A DNA stretch of 64,000 nt from Pelagibius sp037652055 (lineage in GTDB: Bacteria; Pseudomonadota; Alphaproteobacteria; Kiloniellales; Kiloniellaceae). The stretch is from contig NZ_JBBKAH010000004.1 of NCBI RefSeq assembly GCF_037652055.1, forward strand, positions 124,001-188,000, in the 5' to 3' direction. Within the stretch, counting starts at the first letter, position 1, and every line of letters starts with the position of its first letter. Positions 8,582 to 16,321 of this stretch are shown here, piece by piece. The notes beneath the pieces are model-generated. The model had not been told where the DNA came from, ran no database searches, and saw only the letters and a list, made by a program, of their open reading frames with translations. The translations under genes were made by a program, and so were the position numbers.

Positions 8582-9853
8582 ATGACGAAGCAGCCCCCGG
8601 CGCTCCCTGAACCGCAGCGTGGCCACCTCCAGTCCCGCCGCGGCTTTCTCGCCGCATCCACCGTTGCGGCCGGTACCATCGTTTCAGGCCGGGCACTCGC
8701 CGACAGCCTGGCGGACGTGCCGGCGCGCGAGCCCGGCGAGGACCTCTCCGGGCTCAGCGAGCGCTCGCCCTTTGTGCATATCAGCAGGATCCCGGAAGCG
8801 GGACCCGGACAGCGCAATGTCGACCCGGGCGATGCTATCAACTCCAAGGCACCCCTCGACAAGCTGGTCGGCAGCATCACGCCGGCCGATCTCCACTACG
8901 AGCGCAGCCACGCCGGTGTGCCGATGCTGGATCCGGCGCAGCACCGCCTGCTGATCCATGGCATGACCGAGAAGCAGTTGGTCCTGACGATGGATGACAT
9001 CAGGGCGATGCCGTCGATGTCGCGCACGGTGTTCATTGAGTGCACCGGAAACGGCTGGGAGAACTGGCACAAGGCAGACGAGACGCTCACGGTGCAGAAC
9101 ACCCACGGTCTGATCAGCACCAACGAATGGACCGGGGTGCCGCTGTCCTTCCTACTGGATCTGGTGGGTGTCGACCGTGATGCCCTTTGGATGCTCGCCG
9201 AGGGAGGCGACGGTGCCGCCGTTGCGCGCAGCGTGCCGTTGACCGACGAGGTGATCGACGAAGCGATGCTGGCTTACGGGCAGAACGGCGAGCCACTTCG
9301 GCCGGCGCACGGCTTTCCGCTGCGGCTGGTGCTTCCGGGCTTTGAAGGCAACATGAACATCAAGTGGCTGCGCCGCCTGAAGTTCGGCGACCGTCCCTTC
9401 ATGACACGCTGGGAGACCGACCGCTACACCCAGCTTCGGCCGGACGGCAAGGCGGAGCAATTCCATCTTCATCAGGACGTGAACTCGGTCATCACCTCAC
9501 CCTCCGGCATGATGTCGATCCGGCCCGGCTACAACCGGATTACCGGGCTTGCCTGGAGCGGCCACGGCAAGGTCACGCGGGTGGAGGTGAGCACCGATGG
9601 CGGTGCCAGTTGGCACGACGCGCAGTTGAACGGCCCGGTCCTGGCCAAGGCACAGACCCGCTTTCAGATGGATTGGGCCTGGAATGGAAACCCAAGCAGG
9701 ATCGTCAGCCGCTCAACCGACGACAAGGGGAACGTGCAGCCCGACCGCAAGAGCTTTCTCGAGCGTGTGGGCGCCACGGCCCTGTTTCACTACAACGCCC
9801 AGCAGACCTGGCGCATCGGCGCCGATGGGAGTGTCCGCAATGCACTCGATTAA
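8582..9853 (+). CDS. soxC: Sulfite dehydrogenase molybdopterin subunit, SoxC-like
   Basis: A 423-aa protein of the sulfite oxidase/SoxC family. A Tat signal (SRRGFLAASTVAAGT, RR at residues 19-20) directs folded export. The molybdenum-ligating cysteine is C154 in FIECTGNGWENW. Other family signatures are STNEWTGVPLSFLLD, AYGQNGEPLRPAHGFPLRLV, PGFEGNMNIKWLRRLKF and the dimerisation-domain VSTDGGASWHDAQL. In the Sox pathway SoxCD oxidises the protein-bound sulfane sulfur; SorA-type relatives oxidise sulfite. No soxXYZAB is in the window, so a stand-alone sulfite or other Moco reaction is equally possible. The soxD-like gene overlaps its 3' end by 14 nt. Confidence 0.92.
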   Translation: MTKQPPALPEPQRGHLQSRRGFLAASTVAAGTIVSGRALADSLADVPAREPGEDLSGLSERSPFVHISRIPEAGPGQRNVDPGDAINSKAPLDKLVGSITPADLHYERSHAGVPMLDPAQHRLLIHGMTEKQLVLTMDDIRAMPSMSRTVFIECTGNGWENWHKADETLTVQNTHGLISTNEWTGVPLSFLLDLVGVDRDALWMLAEGGDGAAVARSVPLTDEVIDEAMLAYGQNGEPLRPAHGFPLRLVLPGFEGNMNIKWLRRLKFGDRPFMTRWETDRYTQLRPDGKAEQFHLHQDVNSVITSPSGMMSIRPGYNRITGLAWSGHGKVTRVEVSTDGGASWHDAQLNGPVLAKAQTRFQMDWAWNGNPSRIVSRSTDDKGNVQPDRKSFLERVGATALFHYNAQQTWRIGADGSVRNALD

Positions 9854-10385
9854 GACCGTGATCATCGCTGCGGCCGCCGCCGCCTTGTTGAGCGATTCCG
9901 CCTTGGCCTTTCCCTATGATTTCGGCCGCCCGGCGACCAAGGAGGAGATGGCCCTGTGGGACATAGACGTGCGGCCCGACGGCACCGGCCTGCCGCCGGG
10001 CGGGGGCACTGTGGCCGAGGGCAAGGCGATTTACGCCGACAACTGCGAGGGCTGTCATGGCGAGGCGGGGCAGGGCGGGATAAAGGACCGCCTGGTCGGC
10101 GGCCAGGGTACCTTGGCGACGGGCCATCCTGTGAAGACCATCGGCAGTTTCTGGCCCTATGCGACGACGCTGTACGACTACATCCGCCGCGCGATGCCCT
10201 ATCCTGCACCGGGATCGCTCAGCGACGACGAGACCTATGCCCTCGTAGCCTACCTGCTGAACCTGAACGGCATCGTGCCTGAGGACGCCCGGCTCGATCA
10301 GAGCAACCTAGCGAAGATCAGGATGCCGAACCGGGACGGTTTCGTTCCCGATCCGGAGTTCAGGACCATCACCAATTCGCGTTAA
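9840..10385 (+). CDS. soxD: c-type cytochrome subunit of sulfite dehydrogenase, SoxD-like
   Basis: A 181-aa protein with a cleavable signal peptide (ending SALA). It has one haem-binding motif, C69-E-G-C72-H73, followed by RLVGGQGTL and SFWPYATTLYDYIRRAMPY. A probable axial Met is M162 in KIRMPNRDG. The C-terminal MPNRDGF motif is characteristic of SoxD-type cytochromes. It is much shorter than the dihaem SoxD of Paracoccus (~380 aa) and corresponds to the single-haem form. It should accept electrons from SoxC in the periplasm. The start overlaps the soxC stop, indicating translational coupling, and it closes the operon. Confidence 0.9.
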   Translation: MHSIKTVIIAAAAAALLSDSALAFPYDFGRPATKEEMALWDIDVRPDGTGLPPGGGTVAEGKAIYADNCEGCHGEAGQGGIKDRLVGGQGTLATGHPVKTIGSFWPYATTLYDYIRRAMPYPAPGSLSDDETYALVAYLLNLNGIVPEDARLDQSNLAKIRMPNRDGFVPDPEFRTITNSR

Positions 10386-10950
10386 AGCTGGTCGGCAGAA
10401 GGGGTGAAGGACGTGGCCAGGGGACCGGTAGCCGGAGGGCGGTCGCACGGCCTTTGTGGAGGAACTCCTGAAGCGCCTCGGCAGCGGGAAGCCGCGTGAT
10501 GCTTCGGACTTCGGCTTCTGGCACGACCGGGAAGTTGGGAGGAGGACAGAGCGTGTCCGCTCTGTCCCGGTCAGGCGACATTGAGGGTCTGAGTACCAGA
10601 GACGGCACCTCAGGAGTCTTAGGCGGACCTGGACGATTGGAGCGGGCAAGCCGGCTCGTGAACCCTGGCGAACTTTCCAACCGGAGATGTCTCGGTAACA
10701 GGTCGGTTCAGAGCTTGGAGCGGTGTAATCGCGCGGTGGGCAGAAGACAATTCCCCCTACCGGTGCCATGGCCGTCCCCGATAGGTCCTGCCGGGACCGC
10801 ACCCGACCCTTTCCGATCCCTTTTCGGGGAGCGCTCAAACTTTGCTCGATTATCGCCATAGGTACCCTGCGGACCCTGCTCGAGGGAAAGCGGCCGTCAA
10901 CGCCTCCGTGATCGCTGCTTCGCGCTACGGGCTCTTAAGCGACCGGTTTC
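10386..10950. other. Gene-less stretch between soxD and the island boundary
   Basis: No credible gene is seen here. A perfect 10-bp stem with a TGTC loop lies at 10544-10567 (GGACAGAGCG and its complement). A short protein-like frame (motif AFVEELLKRLGSGKPRDASD, ~10450-10580) has no start or family and could be a remnant. The stretch was presumably the native DNA between soxD and tRNA-Gln before island insertion (inference). Confidence 0.4.
10544..10567. repeat. Perfect 10-bp inverted repeat (stem-loop)
   Basis: GGACAGAGCG, loop TGTC, then CGCTCTGTCC. It lies 159 nt after the soxD stop and has no T-tract, so it is not a canonical intrinsic terminator. It may be a factor-dependent terminator or a mobile-element remnant. 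Confidence 0.4.
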
Positions 10951-10988
10951 GGGGGAGTGGCTGGGCGACCTGGATGCGAACCAGGACT
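10951..10988 (+). repeat. Degenerate att repeat: copy of the tRNA-Gln 3' end (far island boundary)
   Basis: These 38 bp match 37641-37678, the 3' part of tRNA-Gln(CTG) and flanking bases, at 34 of 38 positions and in the same orientation (shared core GACCTGGAT-CGAACCAGG with one substitution). Duplication of a tRNA 3' end is the standard footprint of tyrosine-integrase insertion. The intact tRNA and the integrase are at the other end. The substitutions suggest an old insertion. Confidence 0.8.
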
Positions 10989-11397
10989 AAGCATAACTAT
11001 CAGATTTCGCAGCCATTTTGGCAGACGCCAAAAGGCAATGTGTCACAGCGTTTGGGCACAGTCCAGAGGCATTTGTGTCGAATGCGGTTGCCCCGAGGCC
11101 TTGGCCGGGCAGCGCCCTTCCTGATGCCGGCCCGGCCTGCCGCGGCGCCGTCAAGCGTTCCGACGGTGCCCAACGGCGAAGGCACGAAGCTCCGGGAGGC
11201 GGCCGGATGCAGTCGTGCGGAGGAGCCTCTTCCACTTGGCACAGAGCCGCTGGGCCGGAAGAGCGACCGGCCCCCTGCAGCTTCGATGCCGGGCTGCTAT
11301 ACTGCCGGCAGCAGGTGGCGCCGGGAGGCCCGGTGTTGAGGGGAAGTCCCCGGCCGGAAGCCCGGACCTTGAAGGCTGCCAGGACAGGAGCGACGCC
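10989..11397. other. Gene-less island end region
   Basis: There is no convincing gene in these 409 bp. A perfect 7-bp stem (TTTTGGC-AGAC-GCCAAAA, 11016-11033) lies 28 bp inside the island from the att copy, where accessory recombination sites often occur. Its role is not established. Confidence 0.35.
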
Positions 11398-11964
11398 GTG
11401 ACGGATTCGATAGCAGGCCTCGGGGAAGAGCTTGCGGCCCTGCTGAGAGCGCAGGGGATGCAGGTCTCCGTGGGAGAGTTTATCCGGCTCGTCGGCGAGT
11501 CCATCCATCGTCAGCGCAGTGCGCTGCGCCCCGGAGGATCCTCTCCGGAGGGAAGCTTCGTGAGAAAGGCGATCGCCGACTACTCGGCGCTCGTGGCACG
11601 GTCGCTCAGGGTCCGCGAGGCGGCTGTGCGTCTCAGGGTTGACGAGAGTACCGTCCGCCGCAGGATCAGGCGCGGGGACCTCTACGGATTTTGCTCGGAG
11701 AGGCACTGGCTGCTGCCACAGTTCCAGTTCTGCGAATCCGGGACACTGCCGGGTCTGGCGACAGCCCTGAAGGATATCGACGGCGGGGCCCATGCCCTTT
11801 CCGTCCACCGGTTCTTCGTGATACCCCGGCGTGATCTGGTGGTAGGCCAAGAAGACGAGGCCGTGTCTCCCCGGCAGTGGTTGCTGCGCGGTGAAAGCCC
11901 GGAAGTCGTCAGGAAACTCAGTGCGGCCATTGAGCCGCAGATCTGCATGGTCCGGGATCGCTGA
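11398..11964 (+). CDS. HTH DNA-binding protein, Xre/MbcA/ParS antitoxin-like (orphan)
   Basis: A 188-aa protein. A helix-turn-helix lies at about residues 75-100 (VREAAVRLRVDESTVRRRIR, followed by GDLYGF). The C-terminus (PRQWLLRGESPEVVRKLSAAI) resembles the toxin-binding end of MbcA/ParS/Xre antitoxins. GTG 11398 is chosen because GGAG sits 8 nt upstream; no closer ATG exists. No RES- or other toxin gene follows, so it is an orphan or an independent regulator. Family placement rests on these two segments only. Confidence 0.6.
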   Translation: MTDSIAGLGEELAALLRAQGMQVSVGEFIRLVGESIHRQRSALRPGGSSPEGSFVRKAIADYSALVARSLRVREAAVRLRVDESTVRRRIRRGDLYGFCSERHWLLPQFQFCESGTLPGLATALKDIDGGAHALSVHRFFVIPRRDLVVGQEDEAVSPRQWLLRGESPEVVRKLSAAIEPQICMVRDR

Positions 11965-12100
11965 CGAAGCTGGTCTCTTCGAGGGTGGTAGGCAGCCTCG
12001 CCAAATCGCAGCTACCCACGCCAGGACCAGCGCACCCAGCTGAGAAGGTAAACACGGCGTTTGCTGGGTCGTGACCTCTGCCTAGTGGAAGAGGGCCAGA

Positions 12101-12199
12101 ATGGTCGTTCGGCTGCCGGCCGAGACGGAGATGCGCGATCTCCTGGAAGCCTTCGAGGCCTTATCGGGACTCAGAAACATAGATCCACTCCACGCCTGA
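12101..12199 (+). CDS. Very small ORF or gene remnant (32 aa)
   Basis: A short frame with a plausible ribosome site (GAGG, 6 nt spacing) and protein-like composition (motif RLPAETEMRDLLEAFEALSG). It overlaps, on the opposite strand, the end of the truncated antitoxin frame. It could be a small protein, a remnant, or chance. No family is recognised. Confidence 0.25.
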   Translation: MVVRLPAETEMRDLLEAFEALSGLRNIDPLHA

Positions 12200-12451
12200 C
12201 ATCTCAAGCCAAGAAGCAGATGGAAGCAAGCCCAAGATTCGGGTAAGTGAATGATCTGCGGCGAGGAGAGGGCAGCGTTCGAGAAAGTGGGCAAGGGCGC
12301 CCAACGGTAGGCCGAGAACGACAATGTCATGCAAAGCAAATTGATCCTCCCCCTCGGTGCCGAGTAATGCCGCTCCGCCAAGGAGGTTGACGATCGCTGA
12401 AGGTTCGGCCTCGCCGGAAGCGACTCTGCTCTTCAGATCTCCGGTGCCCAT
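12161..12451 (-). pseudogene. Truncated Xre-type antitoxin fragment
   Basis: A 96-aa frame whose first ~70 residues match the start of RES/Xre-type antitoxins: NLLGGAALLG, LHDIVVLGLPLGALAHFLER, LTRILGL. In intact members this is followed by an RTLQRR-like HTH segment and a C-terminal toxin-binding domain. Here the frame diverges right after ILGL and stops about 20 residues later, and no continuation was found in the other minus frames. It is therefore probably a 3'-truncated remnant. No partner toxin is nearby. Confidence 0.5.
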
Positions 12452-12508
12452 GGTGTTCCTCTCGATTCGGCCGGCAAAGCGCCGTTTCCAATATGGCGAC
12501 TTAGTCAG

Positions 12509-12823
12509 TCAGTGATGCGTCTTCAGGAGGTCTTCCCAGGGCGCGCCCAGGCGATAAAACCGCGACAGCGTGCGGGCGGTAGTGCGATCTGGAGCGAGCC
12601 ACACCACCGCGCTCGTTTCGATGAAGTCGTTGTCGGCGAGCTTGGGGTGGCCGGTTACCTGACCCTGCAGAACAAGGAAGCGGCCATGTGCGATGACGGT
12701 CCAGTAGTTCAGAAGCGGGGCGCCGTTGAGGTCTTCTTCTGTGGGGTTCTCTCCGCGCTCCAGCCGCTCAAGCACGGCCTGAGCGCTGCGCATTTTTTCC
12801 AGAAGAGCTTTCACTTTAGTCAT
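12509..12823 (-). CDS. DUF6634-like small protein
   Basis: A 104-aa protein with LERLERGENPTEEDLNGAPLL, then WTVIAHGRFLVLQGQVTGHP, then TSAVVWLAPDRTTARTLSRF ending in YRLG. This set resembles the DUF6634 family, small proteins of unknown function common in alphaproteobacterial accessory DNA. The start is placed at ATG 12823 behind GGAG (9 nt). A longer form from 12991 would overlap the upstream gene by 56 nt and adds a poorly conserved leader. It is the last gene of a three-gene minus-strand cluster with a GIY-YIG gene. Function unknown; the family assignment is from memory of its motifs. Confidence 0.6.
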   Translation of the reverse strand: MTKVKALLEKMRSAQAVLERLERGENPTEEDLNGAPLLNYWTVIAHGRFLVLQGQVTGHPKLADNDFIETSAVVWLAPDRTTARTLSRFYRLGAPWEDLLKTHH

Positions 12824-12935
12824 AGGGGCGATCTCCAAAGTATCGAGTGGGCTGAGAGGTGCCGGCCTGACGTCATACGTTCGGACCGCGACTGCCTCGG
12901 TGGTAGAATCGTCAGTTGGTGAGGACCTGCCGGCA

Positions 12936-13415
12936 TCATTCTGAGCTTTGCTCGTGATGCCCTTTGCGACCCTGAGCTTCTTGATCTTCAAGGCCGAGCA
13001 GCTTCAAGAGTGTGAGAAGCTCATCGATGAGCTGGCTTGCGCGTAGAGATCGGCCGGGAACCTCATGGCAGTCGGGCAGTTCCGGCTCTGCCAGGGGCTT
13101 CAGCGTGACCAAGTCAACTACTTCGATCATCCGGTTCCGCAGCGCAGAAACGACGGCGACACGCTCGCGGGTGGAGCCGGGGACGCTTTCCTTTCCGCAC
13201 CGCCACCGGGCAAGGCATCGGCAAGAGGGGATATCGAGAGCGGACCTGATTTCGATCGGCTGGCAGGTCCAAAAGCTCAGCGTCCCGATCGCCGCTTCGA
13301 GAGCGACGAGCGCCAGCCGGTCGGGCGCGTAAGCAGGTGGATGGTAGCGGGGCCTGCCTTCCTCACAGGTTGTGGACTCCTTGGCACCCGGTTGCTTCTT
13401 TTCTCGCATGTCCAT
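12936..13415 (-). CDS. Hypothetical protein in the GIY-YIG cluster
   Basis: A 159-aa frame from ATG 13415 with GGAAG just upstream. Visible features are a central RLALVALEAAIGTLSFW, a charged/hydrophobic middle (RERVAVVSALRNRMIEVVDL) and a leucine-rich C-terminal helix (SQLIDELLTLLKLLGLED). No signal peptide, membrane segment or known domain is recognised. It sits between the GIY-YIG gene and the DUF6634-like gene on the same strand, so co-transcription is likely. It could belong to a three-gene accessory module; nothing more specific can be read. Confidence 0.5.
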   Translation of the reverse strand: MDMREKKQPGAKESTTCEEGRPRYHPPAYAPDRLALVALEAAIGTLSFWTCQPIEIRSALDIPSCRCLARWRCGKESVPGSTRERVAVVSALRNRMIEVVDLVTLKPLAEPELPDCHEVPGRSLRASQLIDELLTLLKLLGLEDQEAQGRKGHHEQSSE

Positions 13416-13561
13416 CCCGTCTTCCGTGCGCTGGCAAGGAGCGACGCTCCCAAAGCCCCGTTTTTTTACCTGAGAGCTGAATTCCCTGATCTTGGGTCTC
13501 GTGACACCGGCAGGGCAGGGAATCGCGCTCTCAGCAGAAAAACCGGGGGCTGGCGGCGCCC

Positions 13562-14233
13562 TCATGAGGGGGACTCTCCCCGGATTGCCGGTCCGCTTTG
13601 CCTTGGGCGGGGCTTCGGCAGGCGTCTCCGGCGCTTCTTCGCGGAGATAGTGGCCGGTGGGCTCGTCCGGGCTGCCCGGCGGGTACGGTTCGGCACCGGG
13701 TCAGGCAATGCGGTCTTCTGGCAGAGCGGCTTCAGGATGCGGATCCACTTTCCCGGCCAGTGGCGCTTGCGCGCCAGGAGGAAGGCTTTTCGAAGCTCGC
13801 CGGGATCGCCGCACCAGGCGATCTTCGGACCCCGCCTTTTCTCCACGGGCAGTTCTTGACGGGCGGCGACAATGAGCCAAGCGAGCTCCAGGCGCCGTAG
13901 TAGCTCTTCATCACCGGGCGCCACGGCTTCCAGTCTGATGACAAGCAATCCGCTGCGGCCCGATACGACGCGTGACAGAACTGCATCGGCAGACGTCGGA
14001 GGTCGCCGATAGGAGCCGCTGCCACCGTGCAAAGCGGAATGGCAGCGCGAAATGTGCTGTCGGATCCGCGCTCTCAGGTCTTTGGTCGAGCCTATGTAGA
14101 CTTGGGCGGCTGGACCCTGGACGACGAGAGCGTAGACGCTCGGCGCGTCCACCGTTGCAGGACCAGTGGCTGGTCCGGTCAAGTCGAGTATCCACACCGG
14201 GACGTCTTTGGTTGTGAGCGTGTAGAGCAGCAT
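13562..14233 (-). CDS. GIY-YIG nuclease domain protein
   Basis: A 223-aa protein with a GIY-YIG-type core at about residues 33-60: VYALVV, then VYIGSTKDLRARIRQH. The first motif is VYA rather than GIY, a known variation; the YIG motif, the catalytic-type arginine and the following histidine are present. A basic C-terminal tail (AKKRRRRLPKPRPRQSG) may bind nucleic acid. GIY-YIG domains cleave DNA in repair, homing and defence proteins. It heads a minus-strand cluster with two small unknown genes. The catalytic glutamate is not obvious, so activity is unproven. The upstream intergenic region holds the nested inverted repeats. Confidence 0.75.
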   Translation of the reverse strand: MLLYTLTTKDVPVWILDLTGPATGPATVDAPSVYALVVQGPAAQVYIGSTKDLRARIRQHISRCHSALHGGSGSYRRPPTSADAVLSRVVSGRSGLLVIRLEAVAPGDEELLRRLELAWLIVAARQELPVEKRRGPKIAWCGDPGELRKAFLLARKRHWPGKWIRILKPLCQKTALPDPVPNRTRRAARTSPPATISAKKRRRRLPKPRPRQSGPAIRGESPS

Positions 14234-14329
14234 TCGTTTCCCCTTTGGCTGGGCAAACGATGGGTCGGAAGCGAAGCGCCCTTCAACGAAACAATTTCAA
14301 AAATTGGCAAATAGTTTTCTGGAGGCCGC

Positions 14330-14361
14330 CGGGTCGATCTGCGATCACGCAGATCGACCCG
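14330..14361. repeat. Perfect 14-bp inverted repeat, 4-nt loop
   Basis: The left arm 14330-14343 (CGGGTCGATCTGCG) and right arm 14348-14361 are exactly complementary around an ATCA loop. It has no T-tract on either side, so it is not a standard terminator. It lies ~100 bp upstream of the GIY-YIG start and 10 bp outside the nested structure. Confidence 0.7.
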
Positions 14362-14371
14362 AACCTTGCCT

Positions 14372-14552
14372 GCGAGCTATGGGTGATTGCTTCGAAGTGT
14401 CGGGGAGAGTGTCTGCACCGCGGCCTCGAGAGGCCTCTCGAGGCCGCGCCGTGCTTGGTGATTCCCGCACCGGGACTGTATCGACCACTACTATGGTCGA
14501 TACAGTGGAAACGGGAGAAAACAACACTCTGCGGCAATCACCCTTAGCTCGC
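14372..14552. repeat. Nested inverted-repeat structure (possible structured RNA or MITE-like element)
   Basis: The outer arms 14372-14390 and 14534-14552 pair at 18 of 19 positions. Inside them are a 7-bp helix (14406-14412 with 14524-14530), a 4-bp helix (14415-14418 with 14451-14454) enclosing a perfect 30-bp palindrome (14419-14448), and a 5-bp helix (14463-14467 with 14512-14516) enclosing a perfect 13-bp stem with 6-nt loop (14475-14487 with 14494-14506). All helices are compatible with one two-branched secondary structure. No target-site duplication was seen. No reverse transcriptase is nearby. Confidence 0.7.
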
Positions 14553-14842
14553 GTTTGGTAGTGTGGCGAGGCGATTTCAAGTCACTCGGACACGGGGCGA
14601 TCAGAAGATCGCCGGCGACAGTCTGTGCGCTGCGGTGATGTCTGGCAGGGAGACCATCTCCCTTGATCATGGAGATGGCGCCGCTGTTGCGCCTTCGCCA
14701 GCGCTTGGCCACGAATTAAATCTCCCGGAGTTCTGCGCCTTTTGAGGGGTCAGCTTGTGACGCCAATTTTTTCTACTAGGTCACCAATGCAGCCGCTGCC
14801 GGCACCGCCCGGCGCTCCAACTGCAAGGAAAGATCACAGACC

Positions 14843-16321
14843 ATGCCTCGCTTCTCCCGCCGCTCCAAATTCGCCATCCCCTTCGAAAACGACGGCTCCG
14901 TTCACCCCCAGTTTCTCCCGTATCGCAACGTAGAGACCCTCCGCCGCCACCCCGTACTGGCGACTCTCGCCGGCAAGACGATCGTCGCCAGCCGTCTCTG
15001 CGGCGCCTACCATCCCGACAGTGAGACCCGCAACCGCGAACTCGCCGAGGGCAGCGTCTACCTCGGCGACGTCCTCGTCCGGGTCTACGGACCGACGATC
15101 GGCGGTGTGCCGACCGAGACCTACATCTTCGTGCCGGTCTACGAAGAGCCGGCCAAGCCCGGCGAGAAGCCGCTCTGCAAGGCGCTCTTTCCGGCGGGCA
15201 TCGATCCCGAAACAGGGGTCGACGAAACCCTCGTGTCCCTCCTGGAGCGGGAGCTGGCTTACCACTCCATCCAGCACTGCCGCTGGGCCACCCTGGCGCC
15301 GCGGTCGGTCATCGAGGCGGTCGCCGAGAGCCTTCCCACGCGCCAGCGCCAGGCTCTCAAGGACGACGGCTTCGAAGTCACCTTCATCGGGATCGACGGC
15401 GTGAAGCTGAACCAGCAGGTCGGCACCAACCGGGGCGCGTTGAATGCCACGGCTTCAAATCCAGCTCTCGGCATCCATTTCCCGCTGCTTCTGACCGACA
15501 TGAAGAAGGGCCATCGCTCGAAGACGGCGGCCCGTCTGGCGCGGGCCATCCTGGAGCTGGCACGCCCCGATGATCCCTTGGCGATCGTGACGGACTACGG
15601 CCTGGAGGACCGGGCGATTGCCGCCATGGCCGTGAAGATGGCCCAGGCGCGCTGTCCCGGACTCGATCCCTATTTCGTCATCGATCGTTTCCACATCCAG
15701 AAGGCCTTTGCCGATGCCTTCAACGAGTTCCGCATCGAGACCCACCAGTCACTCGCACGCGACAGGTTCGGCAGGAAGCGCAAGCGCCTCTCCAAGGAGC
15801 GGCTGAAGAAGATCAAGGCCATCAAGCGCGCCGCCAAGGCGCTCTGCACCACGCGCTGGTCGACGCTGGAGATGAAGCCCCGCTCCAAGGCCCTCGTCAA
15901 GGCGGCCTTCGAAGCCTCCGCCGACCTTGAGGCCGCCTTCTGGCTGCTGGAGGAGCTGAGGCAGATCTTCGACTGCCGGACGCTCGCAGAGGCCGAGGCC
16001 CGCTATGCCGCCTGGAAGGAGAAGCTGAAGGCTTCCGGTCTCGACTGCTTCGACGCCCCGGCGAACAACCTGGAAAGGGAGTGGGACGCCGTGAAGACTT
16101 ACTTCGTGGTGCTCGAGATCCTCGATGCCTGCTATCCCGGGCTGCGCTGCAAGGTCGGCACCAATCACGCCGAGAATTTCAACAAGGAGGCCAAAGCGGT
16201 CTGGCGCGATGCCCGTCGCTCTTCGATTGCACGCCTCGAGCAGCGCCTCATCGCCCGCAGGGGCTATCTCGTCCAGGCCCGCAGCCTGCGTCTTCTGAAG
16301 GACACCGGCTCCGAGGATTAG
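14843..16321 (+). CDS. DDE transposase, ISL3-like
   Basis: A 492-aa transposase with a DDE-type core. The first Asp lies in FIGIDGVKLNQQ (~residue 185), the second in YFVIDRFHIQKAFADA (~281), and the Glu in GTNHAENFNKEAKAVWRD (~443). The DRFHIQK motif and the N-HAENFNKE C-terminal block resemble ISL3-family enzymes, although the N-terminal zinc-ribbon of classical ISL3 transposases is not obvious. ATG 14843 follows AAGGA. The gene is intact. It converges on, and overlaps by 4 nt at the stop codons, a tyrosine recombinase gene. Terminal inverted repeats could not be found by eye. Confidence 0.8.
   Translation: MPRFSRRSKFAIPFENDGSVHPQFLPYRNVETLRRHPVLATLAGKTIVASRLCGAYHPDSETRNRELAEGSVYLGDVLVRVYGPTIGGVPTETYIFVPVYEEPAKPGEKPLCKALFPAGIDPETGVDETLVSLLERELAYHSIQHCRWATLAPRSVIEAVAESLPTRQRQALKDDGFEVTFIGIDGVKLNQQVGTNRGALNATASNPALGIHFPLLLTDMKKGHRSKTAARLARAILELARPDDPLAIVTDYGLEDRAIAAMAVKMAQARCPGLDPYFVIDRFHIQKAFADAFNEFRIETHQSLARDRFGRKRKRLSKERLKKIKAIKRAAKALCTTRWSTLEMKPRSKALVKAAFEASADLEAAFWLLEELRQIFDCRTLAEAEARYAAWKEKLKASGLDCFDAPANNLEREWDAVKTYFVVLEILDACYPGLRCKVGTNHAENFNKEAKAVWRDARRSSIARLEQRLIARRGYLVQARSLRLLKDTGSED

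Larger units (their letters stand above)
14234..14842. other. 609-bp divergent intergenic region with strong inverted repeats
   Basis: This lies between the divergent GIY-YIG and transposase genes. It contains a 14-bp-stem hairpin (14330-14361) and a nested multi-helix structure (14372-14552), listed separately. The remaining ~290 bp before the transposase hold no gene I can support. Confidence 0.5.

Noticed and set aside
12824..12991. 56-codon N-terminal extension of the DUF6634-like gene
   Set aside because: It overlaps the upstream gene, is poorly protein-like, and the internal ATG 12823 has a good GGAG site.
14330..14552. Retron msr-msd region or integron attC site
   Set aside because: The nested inverted repeats recall both, but no reverse transcriptase or integron integrase is nearby, and no GTTRRRY-type R sites flank the arms.
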